A stretch of DNA of 64,000 nucleotides from Pisaster brevispinus. Lineage: Eukaryota; Echinodermata; Asteroidea; Forcipulatida; Asteriidae. The translations under genes were made by a program, and so were the position numbers. The stretch is from the NCBI GenBank assembly GCA_023634235.1, contig JAMKCF010000007.1:7734105-7798104 (forward strand), given 5' to 3'. Positions 26,181 through 36,855 of the stretch are shown in pieces. The notes beneath the pieces are model-generated. The model made no database searches. It worked only from the letters and a program-made list of their open reading frames with translations, and was not told the origin of the DNA. Numbering within the stretch: the stretch's first letter is position 1; every line of letters starts with the position of its first letter.

Positions 26181-26751
26181 AGGCCTATGCCTGTTCACAC
26201 ACCCTACGGATCCGGTATTTGGGGTCCTGCTATTGTTCTTCTATTATTCCCCTTTCTAAAGAAATTATCTGTGTGGTACCACTATAACAAAGAAAACAAT
26301 GAGGGGTAGCATTGTTTCGTTGTTAAAAGTACCCTGTAAGTTGACGTGTGTAAGGGCATGTACATGTACCATGTCCATTGATTTTATTCGGTGTTGGTGA
26401 TAGTTCCCAAGTGGTGTTTAAGACTCTGCAGTGAGCGCTGATTTTAGCACATGCTAACATAATTTTTGTTTAGCATTGCCACTGTCTCAACCACACCATA
26501 CACACTGGTCAGTTTATGCCATGATATCCTAAGATGAACCATGCCATTGAGTCATCTTCGAAGGGGTGTCAATCAACTGTAACCAGACTATAAAATAAAT
26601 GAAGGTACATGAACAGAGATTCATCACTCTTCTCTGTTATGAACATATACAAAAAGTTGTTATTTCCGGGTAAGTCAACGGGGATCGTGCATGTGAATTT
26701 GGTTTACTGGTTTGTCTGGGAAATAAATGCCGAATGAATAGGGTCCAATTT

Positions 26752-26938
26752 CATAAAGCCTGTAAGCACAAAAACTTGCTAAGCACAGAAAAATCTTGCT
26801 TAGCGGAATTAGGTTACCAGCCAACATTCAATAAAGTTTACATTGTTAGCACTGGTACTCCGCTCATTTCTTGTTAAATAAAGAAATTGGCTAAGCAGAA
26901 TTTTCTGCTTAACAGCTTTATGAAAATTTGGCCCAGGC
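26752..26938. mobile_element. CTTAGCAGA-family MITE
   Basis: Internally palindromic copy: CCAATTTCATAAAGCCTGTAAGCA at the left and CTGCTTAACAGCTTTATGAAA at the right. Confidence 0.65.
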
Positions 26939-27297
26939 CGAATCGTTCTTAGACCGGTTGATTAGTGCAAATACCTGATCAGTTATTGTGCGTTTTGTTC
27001 TGAACACCGAGGCTAATAACTGCAGTTCTTTTGTTTGCTGTTTGTTTTTGTTTTAATTTTGTATAAATCCTTGGCTATTTGTCAATACGAAAGACCGGTG
27101 ATACGAAAACCGTCGCAATTTCCACTTGACATCATGGCGGAGTAATACACGAGAGTTCTTGAAGGTCGCAGTGCAACGTTAGCATTGTACGGCAGGGGAA
27201 TTTCCAGGACCTTCAGTGTTTACCCTGGCACCACGCTTAGCTATCGCCATTGTAATATGCTAATGTTAATGCCGTGCGAAAAATTGGCATCGGCGTA

Positions 27298-29112
27298 TGG
27301 GGCGCCGTTTGTCGATTAATTGTTTAGCGTATTTTTGACATGATTTTATCATTTGTACCAATTAGATGTAAACCATAGAAAATGTTGTCAAAATTATTTT
27401 GTGGTTTACATACCACGAATTTACAATCAACGCTTCTAAATTATGGTTTATAAACCATAGAAACTGAAGTCATCATAAAACATGATATGTAAACCGTGGT
27501 TAATAAACCATGAAAATTAAAGCACCTTCAAAACATGGTTTATAGACCATACAAGTTTAAAGGCAAGGTATACCTTTGGTTTTTGGAACCGTTTGATTGT
27601 TTTAATCCGATACAAATGTAGGTATACACAATAAAACTAACCTGTGAAAATTTCACTTCAAAAGGTGGTGGCGTTTTTGAGATATCACTAAAAAAAAAAC
27701 GTAGCAAATATTTCCACGCAGGAAGAACATTCCCTATAGGAATACACAATCTGAAAAGCGTTACGGCCGTAACGCTTCTCAGATTCAAATTTTGGGCTAT
27801 AAAAAGTGATACATTTTTCCATAACTGCAGTACTTCGAAGTGAAAAGTTTCTCAAAAAGCATTATACTATCCAAAGCTGCTGTACTTCTTACCAAGTAAG
27901 TTTTTATTGCCATTAATTTTCAGACTATTACCAAACGTATACTTTCCCTATTAGCATCCTAAAATATAATTTACAATTCATGGTTTATAAACCATGAAAA
28001 ATTAAGCACCTTCAAAATACGGTTTATAAACCAAACAAATTAAAGCATCATAAAAAATGGTTTACAAATCATGGTGTATAAACCATGTTAATTGCGTGTT
28101 CTCAAATTATGGTTTATAAACCATAAAAACTGAACGTCGGTTTCATTCAACCTCCTTCCCATTCTGATCGATTCCCGCGCAAATGCGCCAGGTCTGAGCT
28201 AGTTTAGCTCGTCGTCGTGTCGCAAACACACGACCGCCATGGTCCATCTGTCATAGACTATCATTGTTGCCCGAAAGTTGTTACGTTCGTTTTGCACGTG
28301 AACAGACACTTCGGAGGGCCTGCAGTACAGCCAAATTGTTACAGCTAGTTGCTGTACGCTAGATTGTGCAGCCATTTTGTTATTTCACGTGCGAACGACT
28401 AAACGAATATCATCAGCTACCGCGGATCCATATGACAGACTAGCACACAGCGCCCCTCGTGATTGCACTGATCTGTGCTCTTGCTCTGTGGTTACTCCCA
28501 ATGGTTAGCTTATGGGGAGGTAACGGGGAGCAATGATGGATGGGAAGGAGGTTGGGGAGGTTTTTATGGTTTATAAACCATGGTTTGTGACCACACGATT
28601 TTCATGGTTTATAAAGCATGATTTATGATGCCTCAATTGTCATGGTTTAAAATTCATGGTTTATGATGCTTCAATTGTTATGGTTAATAAAGCATGTTTT
28701 GAAGGTGTCTAAATTTGTATGGTTTATAAACCATGATTTGCAAACCATGTTTTATGATGCTTAAATTGTAATGGTTTATAAACCATGTTTTGAAGGTGTT
28801 TAAATTATCATGGTTTATAAATCATGTTTTATGATGCTTCAATTTTTATGGTTTATAAACAATGGTTTATAAACCACGTTTTTTGATGAACTAATTTTCA
28901 TGGTTTATAAACCATGATTTACAAACCATGTTTTAAATTCAATTTTCATGGTTTATAAACCTTAATTTATAAGCGTTGATTGTAAATGCATGGTATGCAA
29001 ACCACAAAATAATTTTGACAACACTTTCTATGGTTTACATCTAATTGTTACAAACCATGGTAAAAAACGTGTCAAAAATACGCCTAAACAATAATTGACA
29101 AACGGCGCCCCA
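27298..29112. mobile_element. 1.8-kb foldback element built of TGGTTTATAAACCA palindromes
   Basis: Terminal inverted repeats of about 170 bp begin TGGGGCGCCGTTTGTC at both ends and are flanked by TA. The interior holds more than a dozen TGGTTTATAAACCATG palindromes spaced by AAAATTGAAGCATC-like text, plus at least one nested element (28148-28554). No transposase. TA duplication fits a mariner-type origin, but the family is not certain. Confidence 0.8.
28148..28554. mobile_element. Nested 407-bp MITE
   Basis: 15-bp perfect inverted ends CAACCTCCTTCCCAT/ATGGGAAGGAGGTTG. The interior is clearly more GC-rich than the AT-rich palindrome array around it, and includes a diffuse inverted pair around CACGTGAACAGAC/TTTCACGTGCGAACGAC. 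Confidence 0.75.
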
Positions 29113-29333
29113 TATTGGCGGGGTCAGTGTCAGTTTAGTAGAAACCCACCACAACAGCGGTACACCACCTAGACATATGCCCTATTAATACCAGTCGCTA
29201 TATAGGCATGGTGTTACTCAGCTGTAATGTTAGTCTATCGATCCTCGGACGAGTGTCTGACTACTGACATTTGAAGTCACTGGAACCGTCAGCTTTTTTA
29301 TTTAAAGACAAACCCAATGCGAAATTAATATCT

Positions 29334-29740
29334 ACGGAGCTCTGGAAGTGCCATCGACATGGTGAGATCCTGAGATACTACCAGATGATGACATCGCAAA
29401 CGTAAGTTGACGACATCCTGAGATGACTTACCTCAGGATTACAACATCCAAAAGTAAGATGCAGACTTCCAGAGATAAATTATCTTGGGATGAAGACATC
29501 CTGAAAAAATATGTCGAGAACCGTAGAAAAACAACATTCTACTTTCAGAATGTCGTAATCCCGAGATAAAATACATCTGGAAGACGACATTCTACGATCA
29601 ACACGTTGACTACCCGAGATATTATCACATCCCGAGATGTTACCTCGGGGTGTCGTCATCGTACGTTTATAATATCATCATCCTGCAGTAAATCTCAACT
29701 CAGGATCTCAACAAGTTGGATGGCACTTACAGAGCTCCGT
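29334..29740. mobile_element. 407-bp MITE rich in CATCCCGAGAT
   Basis: Inverted ends ACGGAGCTCTGGAAGTGCCATC/ACGGAGCTCTGTAAGTGCCATC. The interior is a string of degenerate CATCC(C/T)GAGAT and ATCTCGGGATG motifs on both strands. Confidence 0.8.
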
Positions 29741-30013
29741 ATATATGCTGCGCACTACGTCAGTGCATGGCTGGGAATGTCCCTTTGTTAGTAAACGGGA
29801 AGTTCAAAGATCAGCCATAGATCGATTTCCGACCTGTACCATGTCGATACACCCGAGCAAATAATGGCACACCGTAATGTTAATGAGCAATTCAATGGTT
29901 ATATACGGAGTATGCGGAATTCTACAAGTGAGTCCAAAGTCAGCTTTGATCCAGGGACAATGTAAATATACATGTTCACGATTCTGTTAGGCTGCGATTC
30001 TGGATTTATGTTT

Positions 30014-30047
30014 AATAGGTGTTCGGCCATAAGCCGAAAATCCTATT
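30014..30047. repeat. Two-step hairpin AATAGG-TTCGGC-CATAA-GCCGAA-CCTATT
   Basis: Outer arms AATAGG/CCTATT and inner arms TTCGGC/GCCGAA around a CATAA loop. It sits at the left edge of the degenerate repeat block and may be an element terminus. Confidence 0.7.
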
Positions 30048-30049
30048 GT

Positions 30050-31060
30050 AATTGTTCTGATTTTTCCCTCCTCTTCTTCTTCCCCCTTACCTTCTTTAGC
30101 AAGATTTTGCAAAAACTTAATGTCATAGATACTTGAAACTTGCCAGGTACTTATACCTTAGTGTATAGACGAAACCGCAACTTCCAGGATGATGACGTCA
30201 TTGATGACGTCATAACACTCAAGTTTTAAAATAACGTGAAATATATTAAAACGTCATATCTAGACAACCATTAACGATACATACAAGATCGTTGCACCAT
30301 ACGAAAGCCCATGATTCACTTCACAAATCTTACTCAGAGTGTGACCCCATGTAACCTTTACTTCCGGTCGAAACCGGAAGAACTTAATTTCAAAAACATC
30401 TTTTAAACCAAACGTGCTACACTAACAATCATTGCATCATCTGAAAGCACTTGAGCGGTTCCACACATCTTTCTTTGGGTGTGACCCCATGTGACCTTTA
30501 GTTCTGTTCAAAGCCGGAAGTTTAATTTTCTAACATGTAGAAAACCCATCATATCTCACGAACTAATGACGTTTTAGACCTAAAACTTACGAGGTACTTA
30601 GATCTTAGTGTGTAAAAATAAGTAAATGAAATTCGGTTTGATGACGTTATCTGTGACGTCAAAACAGCAAATCAACGTTTAATATGTTTTTTAAATCATA
30701 ATTGGAGAACTATAAATGCTAGCTGTAAGGCACTTGCACCATAAAAAAACCTCTGGCCATATTATACAAATCACATATAAAGTGTCACCCCATATGACCT
30801 TTACTTCCGGTTGAAACCGGAAGTTGAAATTTCAAAATGTTGATGGCACCCACCTTTTGGGGGATGATGACGTCATCGATGACGTTAGAGCCTAAAATCA
30901 ACGTTTAATATTGAAACAGTCCATATCTGGAGGACTATCAACGTTAAAACCAAGATATTTCCACCTTATGATAGCTCGAAAAATTGTACAACTCTTACAC
31001 AATGTGTGACCCGTGTGACATTTACTTCTGATCAAAACCAGATAAGTTTAAGTGAAAATA
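30050..31060. repeat. Degenerate tandem block (CCGGAAG units)
   Basis: About four diverged units, each with GTGACCCCATGTGACCTTTACTTCCGG(TC)GAAACCGGAAG-like text (near 30350, 30480, 30785, 31007) and a GATGACGTCAT(T/C)GATGACGTCA segment (near 30190, 30640, 30870). A related fragment is at 32770-32885. Confidence 0.65.
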
Positions 31061-32059
31061 ATTATTCCAAGGCTTGATTGTTTTAGCTCAATTTTGAATG
31101 CAGCTAAAGACAAGTGTTTGTCACAATTTCTTCTTCAAATTATTCTCACAGGTTGGTCTTTAAATAATCGTAGTACGGTATAAATTTTAAGGCTGTGTGC
31201 TGATTGTGTGCTGATTGGTAATACAGTCTTGCTTTGGCTGATGCTATACGCGTACACTTCCAACACAAAGTCGAAAATCTCTACAGGCCCAAAATAACAC
31301 AACATATGAAAATCTCAATGTGCCACACTGCTATCCGTGGTGAAAATGTCTACGCATTCAAACCGAGGACTTTAACAATAGGGATCCGGGGAAATGACAT
31401 ATCGGGGACAGTCCTCGGTTTGTTTCGTGTACCAAACCAATGGGAACGTCGCTAAAAGAACTAAGTCCACAGCATGGGATGTCCTCAGTTTACATCATGA
31501 GGCTGTTAGTTTCCTGTGGTGATTGGTCGAGGTAATTGTTTGATCGATTCAGAAAATAAAAATAATAATGGAAATTTTGTAATTTCTATAGTTCACAGAA
31601 AGATACACACATTTGTGTTGGCAGGAAATAATGAAATTGGGCCCAGATGTTGTATCGTTTAATTCGGCGTATTATGCATAATGAATGGTCCGTGTGAGAA
31701 CTTGACCCAAATGGGAGAGCGGGTTGCGGGCCAGGCTTTGGCGCCGCGCGTGATTCGTGCCGCACGTCAACGTTGTTTTCGTTCCGCATGTTTTCGTAAA
31801 TCATCAGCCGCGCTTTCATACCTTGCGTTCGTTCATCCTCTTTCAAAATAGCAAATGTAAAATAATTTCCATTTTGAAATACGAAGAATTTTTTTTAAAT
31901 CGTACCCCCTTAGTATGATCACCAGGCCGAAAAAAAGGCCGTACGAAGATTTGCAGCCCGATCTATACCGGCACCTGGGAGTTTTTCTTACACAAAAAGA
32001 CACGTTACTTACATTAGTATGGATGGATGTGTGAGAACACCTACCGGTCATTTCGGGGC

Positions 32060-32455
32060 CCAAAAGACAACGGAACAATGGACCCCACAAGAGAATTCTT
32101 TGTTCAACCTGGACCCCACAAGAGAGTTCTTTAGAAAAGGGAAAATAGAACAACAATAGCAGAACCCCACAAGCCACCATCGGTATGTGTGTGTGAGTTT
32201 GTTTTCACATTCAAACCGGGGACCTATAACAAAAGAGGACAATAGGGTCCCCGGTTGGGTAAAGGTCCCCAGTTAGAAATTGTTTACACACTTGCGTGCC
32301 CTTACACATGCCAACTTACGGGGTACTTTTAACAATGGAACAATGGACCCCACAAGGCAATTTCAATAGGAACAATAGGGCCCCACAAGGGAATTCTTTA
32401 GAAAAGGGAACAATAGAACAACAATAGCAGTACCCCACAAACCGGATCCGTAAGG
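32060..32455 (+). repeat. Direct repeat GGACCCCACAAG ... AACAACAATAGCAG
   Basis: Two copies about 280 bp apart (near 32068-32185 and 32338-32450), both ending TAGAAAAGGGAA(A/C)AATAGAACAACAATAGCAG then CCCCACAA. An inverse partial copy is at 26200-26300. Confidence 0.65.
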
Positions 32456-32517
32456 TTGTGTGTGTTTGTGTGTGTGTATACACTGAGAAGACGTAACATG
32501 TGGCCTGCTGAATGTCA

Positions 32518-32651
32518 GGCCGTGTCCGAAACGGCGACTTCGGCTACAGCTACGGCTATGATCGCGCACGTCTGCCTATTCTTAAACAGTGGCAGACGCG
32601 CTGATCTAGCCGTAGCTGTACATAGCCGAAGTTGCCGTTTCGGACACGGCC
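32518..32651. mobile_element. Harbinger-like foldback MITE, copy 3
   Basis: Full-length relative of 4424-4552 with ends GGCCGTGTCCGAAACGGCGA on both sides. Flanks are TCA and TTA, a possibly mutated 3-bp duplication. Confidence 0.8.
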
Positions 32652-33660
32652 TTAGTGTCAGTATAGTCAGTCTCCTGTCAAGGCTACGCAGTGTAGCCTG
32701 CAATTTGCATTTCTATGCCATGCAATCATTGCAATAGTTTTTCACTGATCTTTTGCTGAATCTTTGTTAAGTTTCCCCCAAAAAGTAAAGGTTGTACAGA
32801 CTTGAAACTTGCCGTGTACTTAGACTTAAGTGCTTAGTAAAACCACCACTTGTTTTGTGGTGATGATGTTGCCGATGACGTCATTATAGTTTTAAAAATA
32901 AGTTAATATTCTAAATGTTTCAAAAATTCATATCTTGAGAACCGTAAAAGCCATAAACATAATCCTTTCATGATATGGAAGTCTTTGAGATACTTTTTGG
33001 AAGTGCGTTGTAATTTTAAGTTGGTAAATTGTTTGGAGATGCTTGTAATGATGTTAGTGTCTGGGAATCAAAAGGGTCCGGTGGGTCATTCCGTGTCAAT
33101 TCAACACGCTTTTGGACCTGACCGTCACAGATTGAAATGAAATTTGATGTGCTGATTGGACTCCCTGAGAAACCCCCAGAACTCAAATTTTATGTAAATC
33201 GGTTCATTATTTTTTGAGATATGGGTTAACGAACTTTTGACTAATTAGCATGACCTGCTATGTTTGGACAATCATATCTCCAAAAGTAAAGCACTTACAG
33301 AGATAAAATTTACATCATTTTAAAGCTCTTGAAATGGCCCATATTTGATAACATAAAATCAAAATTTTACCGCATACCACAAAAAAATTACGCAAAAATT
33401 TGACCTTTGACCTTGATTTGCGAAAATGCGCATTTTTCAAAATGCGCATTTTTTTTTTAAATGTTAGCTTAAGATGTAAGCAACAATAATCAGAAAGATT
33501 TGGGATGGGCGCTCTTACAGTTTTTGAGTTATAATTATTTGAATAGTGGCTGGCAAGGACAAAACCATAAAATGTATGCATTGTACATGTACATAATGTA
33601 CATGTACAATGTAATGTGTAGTAATGTGCACAAACATGTACATTAGAAACCCATAGAAAA

Positions 33661-33987
33661 TCATATTAATATTAATTTACCAAATCTTCTTCCTTGCTTT
33701 ATACTTGAAGGTTTCGCTCCATCAGAGTTTTTGTTGCAGATTTCATTTCTTTGACAGACATCTTGTAAACACGACCTGTTTCTGTTACAGGTTCCACAAC
33801 TGTTAGTATCCTGACAGTAAATGATAAGTGTATTTGGGTGATAGGGGAACTTGAAAGATGGAGATGGTCCATGTGGATGAAGGAAACTCAGTGTCACTTC
33901 TTGAGATGCTGGGAGGGTCTCCTTGACACATGCAAGCCACCAATGGATGTCATGTATTACTGTAACATACCCCTTAATTCCTGCCAA
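33661..33987 (-). CDS. Element-internal ORF, WWLACV ... FLHPHGPSPSF protein fragment
   Basis: 108 residues with DIHWWLACVKETLP, VTLSFLHPHGPSPSFKFPYH and a Cys-rich tail (CGTCNRNRSCLQDVCQRN). The WWLA-x-V-x-E ... FLHP-x-GP-x-x-SF pattern also recurs in uncharacterised transposon-associated proteins. Probably the C-terminal exon of the same gene as 34338-34682. Confidence 0.4.
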   Translation of the reverse strand: MAGIKGYVTVIHDIHWWLACVKETLPASQEVTLSFLHPHGPSPSFKFPYHPNTLIIYCQDTNSCGTCNRNRSCLQDVCQRNEICNKNSDGAKPSSIKQGRRFGKLILI

Positions 33988-34337
33988 TTGGATAGTTTGA
34001 CTCTGTAGGCATACTTGTTCCTCCCTGGAGTGTGGGGAGGAGGAAAATTCTCGAAACTGTCACTTTGTTCTTAGATGTGGGACAAAATGCATGAAGTTTT
34101 TGTGTGCCAGGAATGGTTCGTGCAGATTGGAATCTCTCTTTGAGGATGTCCGCTTCGTTTCTGCTCTGCTCATCTCACTTTCATCATCACTGAACTGTTT
34201 TCCTGTAGCAGTTTCCAGTCTCTGCTTTATTGTTGTCTCTATTCTCTTAACTTTGTTTTCCATGTAACTTCCGTGAGCTTTTTTCTTACTTATGATAGGA
34301 GATACACCAATAATTGTTAAAGACTCATTGATAATGT

Positions 34338-34682
34338 TTATGTCGGTAATGGTTGCACAAAAACATCCTGATGTGCAGATGACGTTGATGGTCCCTGAAC
34401 TTCTGGATCACTGCTAGAACTTTCAGATGTTGAGAATATTTTTTCAGGCGACAGTTGAGATATCTTCTTACCAGTGCATAAACTGTGTGCTCCAGTAAGA
34501 TGAAGACTTGAATGCTCCAATACAAACCTTTCTGTTACCTGCCTTAAGCCAGCTATTTTCTTCTTGCTGTGAGATTTAAATGGGTCACAACATGCTCTGC
34601 TCTTCATACATTGTATGTTTCCTTCCAGAACCAGTTGATACGTCATGCTCTTCAGAAGACATTTTTCTCTAAGTCTGATCAA
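34338..34682 (-). CDS. Element-internal ORF, Cys/His motif protein fragment
   Basis: 114 residues with CCDPFKSHSKKKIAGLRQVTE and a later LCTGKK, then a Ser-rich stretch. The pattern C-DPF-x-H-K(K)-GLR-T-E with a following LC-x-x-C/GK recurs in uncharacterised transposon-linked proteins of aquatic animals, as far as I recall. It is probably an exon of a gene carried by the element; the function is unknown. Confidence 0.4.
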   Translation of the reverse strand: MIRLREKCLLKSMTYQLVLEGNIQCMKSRACCDPFKSHSKKKIAGLRQVTERFVLEHSSLHLTGAHSLCTGKKISQLSPEKIFSTSESSSSDPEVQGPSTSSAHQDVFVQPLPT

Positions 34683-35519
34683 TATCCAGCCAATTGACTT
34701 TTAATGCACTAAAGATGTGAATATATCAAAAACCTGGCAATACACTGACCCCATGCAACACTGGTGACACTCTTGACCACATTCTGTTGTTGTGTCAATC
34801 TGTTTATGGTTGTATCACTGTTTGTACAAAGTTTATGGTTGTGACCAGCAATTAAATGCTGTCCCCGATGCTAATAAAGGGGATGAAAGGGATAATCTCA
34901 TGAATCATGTCATGAATTAGACTTTTGGGCTCCATGGTATTACCAGGGTGACATGGTTTTTAATGTACGTGTCAAATTACTACACATTACACTGTACATG
35001 TACATTATGTACATGTACAATGCATAAATTTTATGGTTTTGTCCTTGCTAGCCACTATTCAAATAATTATAACTCAAAAACTGTAAGAGCGCCCATCCCA
35101 AATCTTTCTGATTATTGTTGCTTACATCTAAAGCTAACATTTTAAAAAAAATTACGCATTTTGAAAAATGCGCATTTTCGCAAATCAAGGTCAAAGGTCA
35201 AATTTTTGCGTAATTTTTTTGTGGTATGCGGTAAAATTTTGATTTTATGTCATCAAATATGGGCCATTTCAAGAGCTTTAAAATGATGTAAATTTTATCT
35301 CTGTAAGTGCTTTACTTTTGGAGATATGATTGTCCAAACATAGCAGGTCATGCTAATTAGTCAAAAGTTCGTTAACCCATATCTCAAAAAATAATGAACC
35401 GATTTACATAAAATTTGAGTTCTGGGGGTTTCTCAGGGAGTCCAATCAGCACACCAAATTTCATTTCAATCTGTGACGTCAGGTCCAAAAGCGTGTTGAA
35501 TTGACACGGAATGACCCCG

Positions 35520-36622
35520 GCATAAAATTATGGTGCCGGTGACGTCATAACAATTTGAGCGCCCTCTAGCGGCAGGCTTAAAACAGTTCAAGATACACTT
35601 TTACTTGATGATTGTGGTGAAGTTTTTGGTAATCGTTTCAAATTGTTGGTATACTTAACTTAATATTATCTTTTTATACAGAATACGTACGTGTGAAGTT
35701 GTAGATTGATGACGTCATCACGGGTCACGCAGTTGAGTAGTACATTAAAGGTGCAAAGTTGTGTATCCACCAAACTACATGTTTGATGAAGTTGAAACTT
35801 TGTATGCTGTTAGATGACGATGATTACTACACAGTTTGGCTGTGAGGTCAATATGACACCATAGTATGATGTTTTACTATTTGATAAAAAAAAAGTTCTC
35901 TGTTTTAAATAGTTGAATTTACTTTTGAAAAGATATATAGTTAGTTGTTGTTTTGGTGGGTTTTTTTGTGTTTTTTTGGTTTGCTGGAGATCCACTCGAT
36001 TGTGATTCAATTCGCATTTGGTACCCCTACGGTAATCCAACAGTAATCCCAAGGGGGTACTGGCGACAACTTTTACTTTGTTTAATGTGTAAACATTGTA
36101 TCATTTCAAAATATGTGTTTGTTTTAATTAATGTCTGTTTGTTTTGTAACCGTTTTTTGTACCCTGTGGAATAATAAATTAAACGAAATTAAAATAGTTT
36201 AAATTTTATAAACACAATTTAAAGATAATCTCATACTACACAACTGTCATTGCAAAATTTGGATGAAGTCAAAATTTGTTTAACAAAAGACAATGTTGGT
36301 TTATCTATGATGGCCGCGTATGGACATCATCACACATCGGAAATGTTCTGTTTCTTAAACGCCTGTTATGGATCATTATGTGCGACATTGCCCACAATGT
36401 TCGACAATAACTTGAACCATTGTGGTCTATCCAGTGCGTCTAATAAACTTGTTCGTCGGACAAACTATGTCCGACAAGATCGCAAATATTTTCTAAACAA
36501 GTATCGTTGCAAATTATGTGCGATGTCTCAAACACTTGCAAAGGGCCACCATGGTTATTCACTAAATGCTGATACATGTACTTCTGTATACCACTTACGA
36601 TTAAACCCGACAGGAAGCCACC
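35520..36622. other. Upstream of SAMD9-like copy B; no other gene
   Basis: A long ORF at 36250-36693 overlaps exon 1 in another frame and has no recognisable domain. A segment near 36360-36440 (ATTATGTGCGACATTGCCCACAATGTTCGACA) is repeated in diverged form near 37090-37150. No clear TATA box was seen. Confidence 0.45.
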
Positions 36623-36855
36623 ATGGACGGGACATTGAGACCACTCAAGACGATAGAAGACTGGAACGAAGCAATGGACGTCGCAAAGTTTGATTACAAT
36701 CACTCCGGGGCAAAGATCGTTCCCAGCAAGAGCAAGATAAGGGCATCCAGGAAAATGGCGTTTCTCTCTGCTTTTCCAAGAGTCGTTAAATCACAACGAG
36801 CCAATTGTAGTGGAGTTAAACGCACCGGGTGTCAAACTAAGAAACACGAGCCGAG
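36623..36855 (+). CDS. copy B exon 1: leader, start codon
   Basis: Encodes about 77 residues beginning MDGTLRPLKTIEDWNEAMD, with a basic Ser/Lys-rich second half. I do not recognise a domain. The ATG context is a perfect GCCACCATGG. The exon ends CCGAG|GTAAAT with two bases of a codon left over, which matches the single leading A of the exon at 37692 (AG+A, Arg). Earlier untranslated exons cannot be excluded. Confidence 0.65.

Larger units (their letters stand above)
33083..35517. mobile_element. 2.4-kb DNA element with about 510-bp terminal inverted repeats
   Basis: Ends GGGTCATTCCGTGTCAATTC. The two arms (33083-33595 and 34990-35517) are almost identical over 500 bp, including CTTTTGGACCTGAC and TTTGACCTTTGACCTTGATT. 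The middle (33650-34690) holds minus-strand ORFs. Flanks CGGT/CGGC may be the target duplication. High arm identity suggests recent insertion or arm conversion. Confidence 0.85.

Noticed and set aside
36250..36693. 147-residue ORF as a gene
   Set aside because: No recognisable domain; it overlaps copy B exon 1 in another frame, while exon 1 has a strong Kozak start and fits the splice phases.
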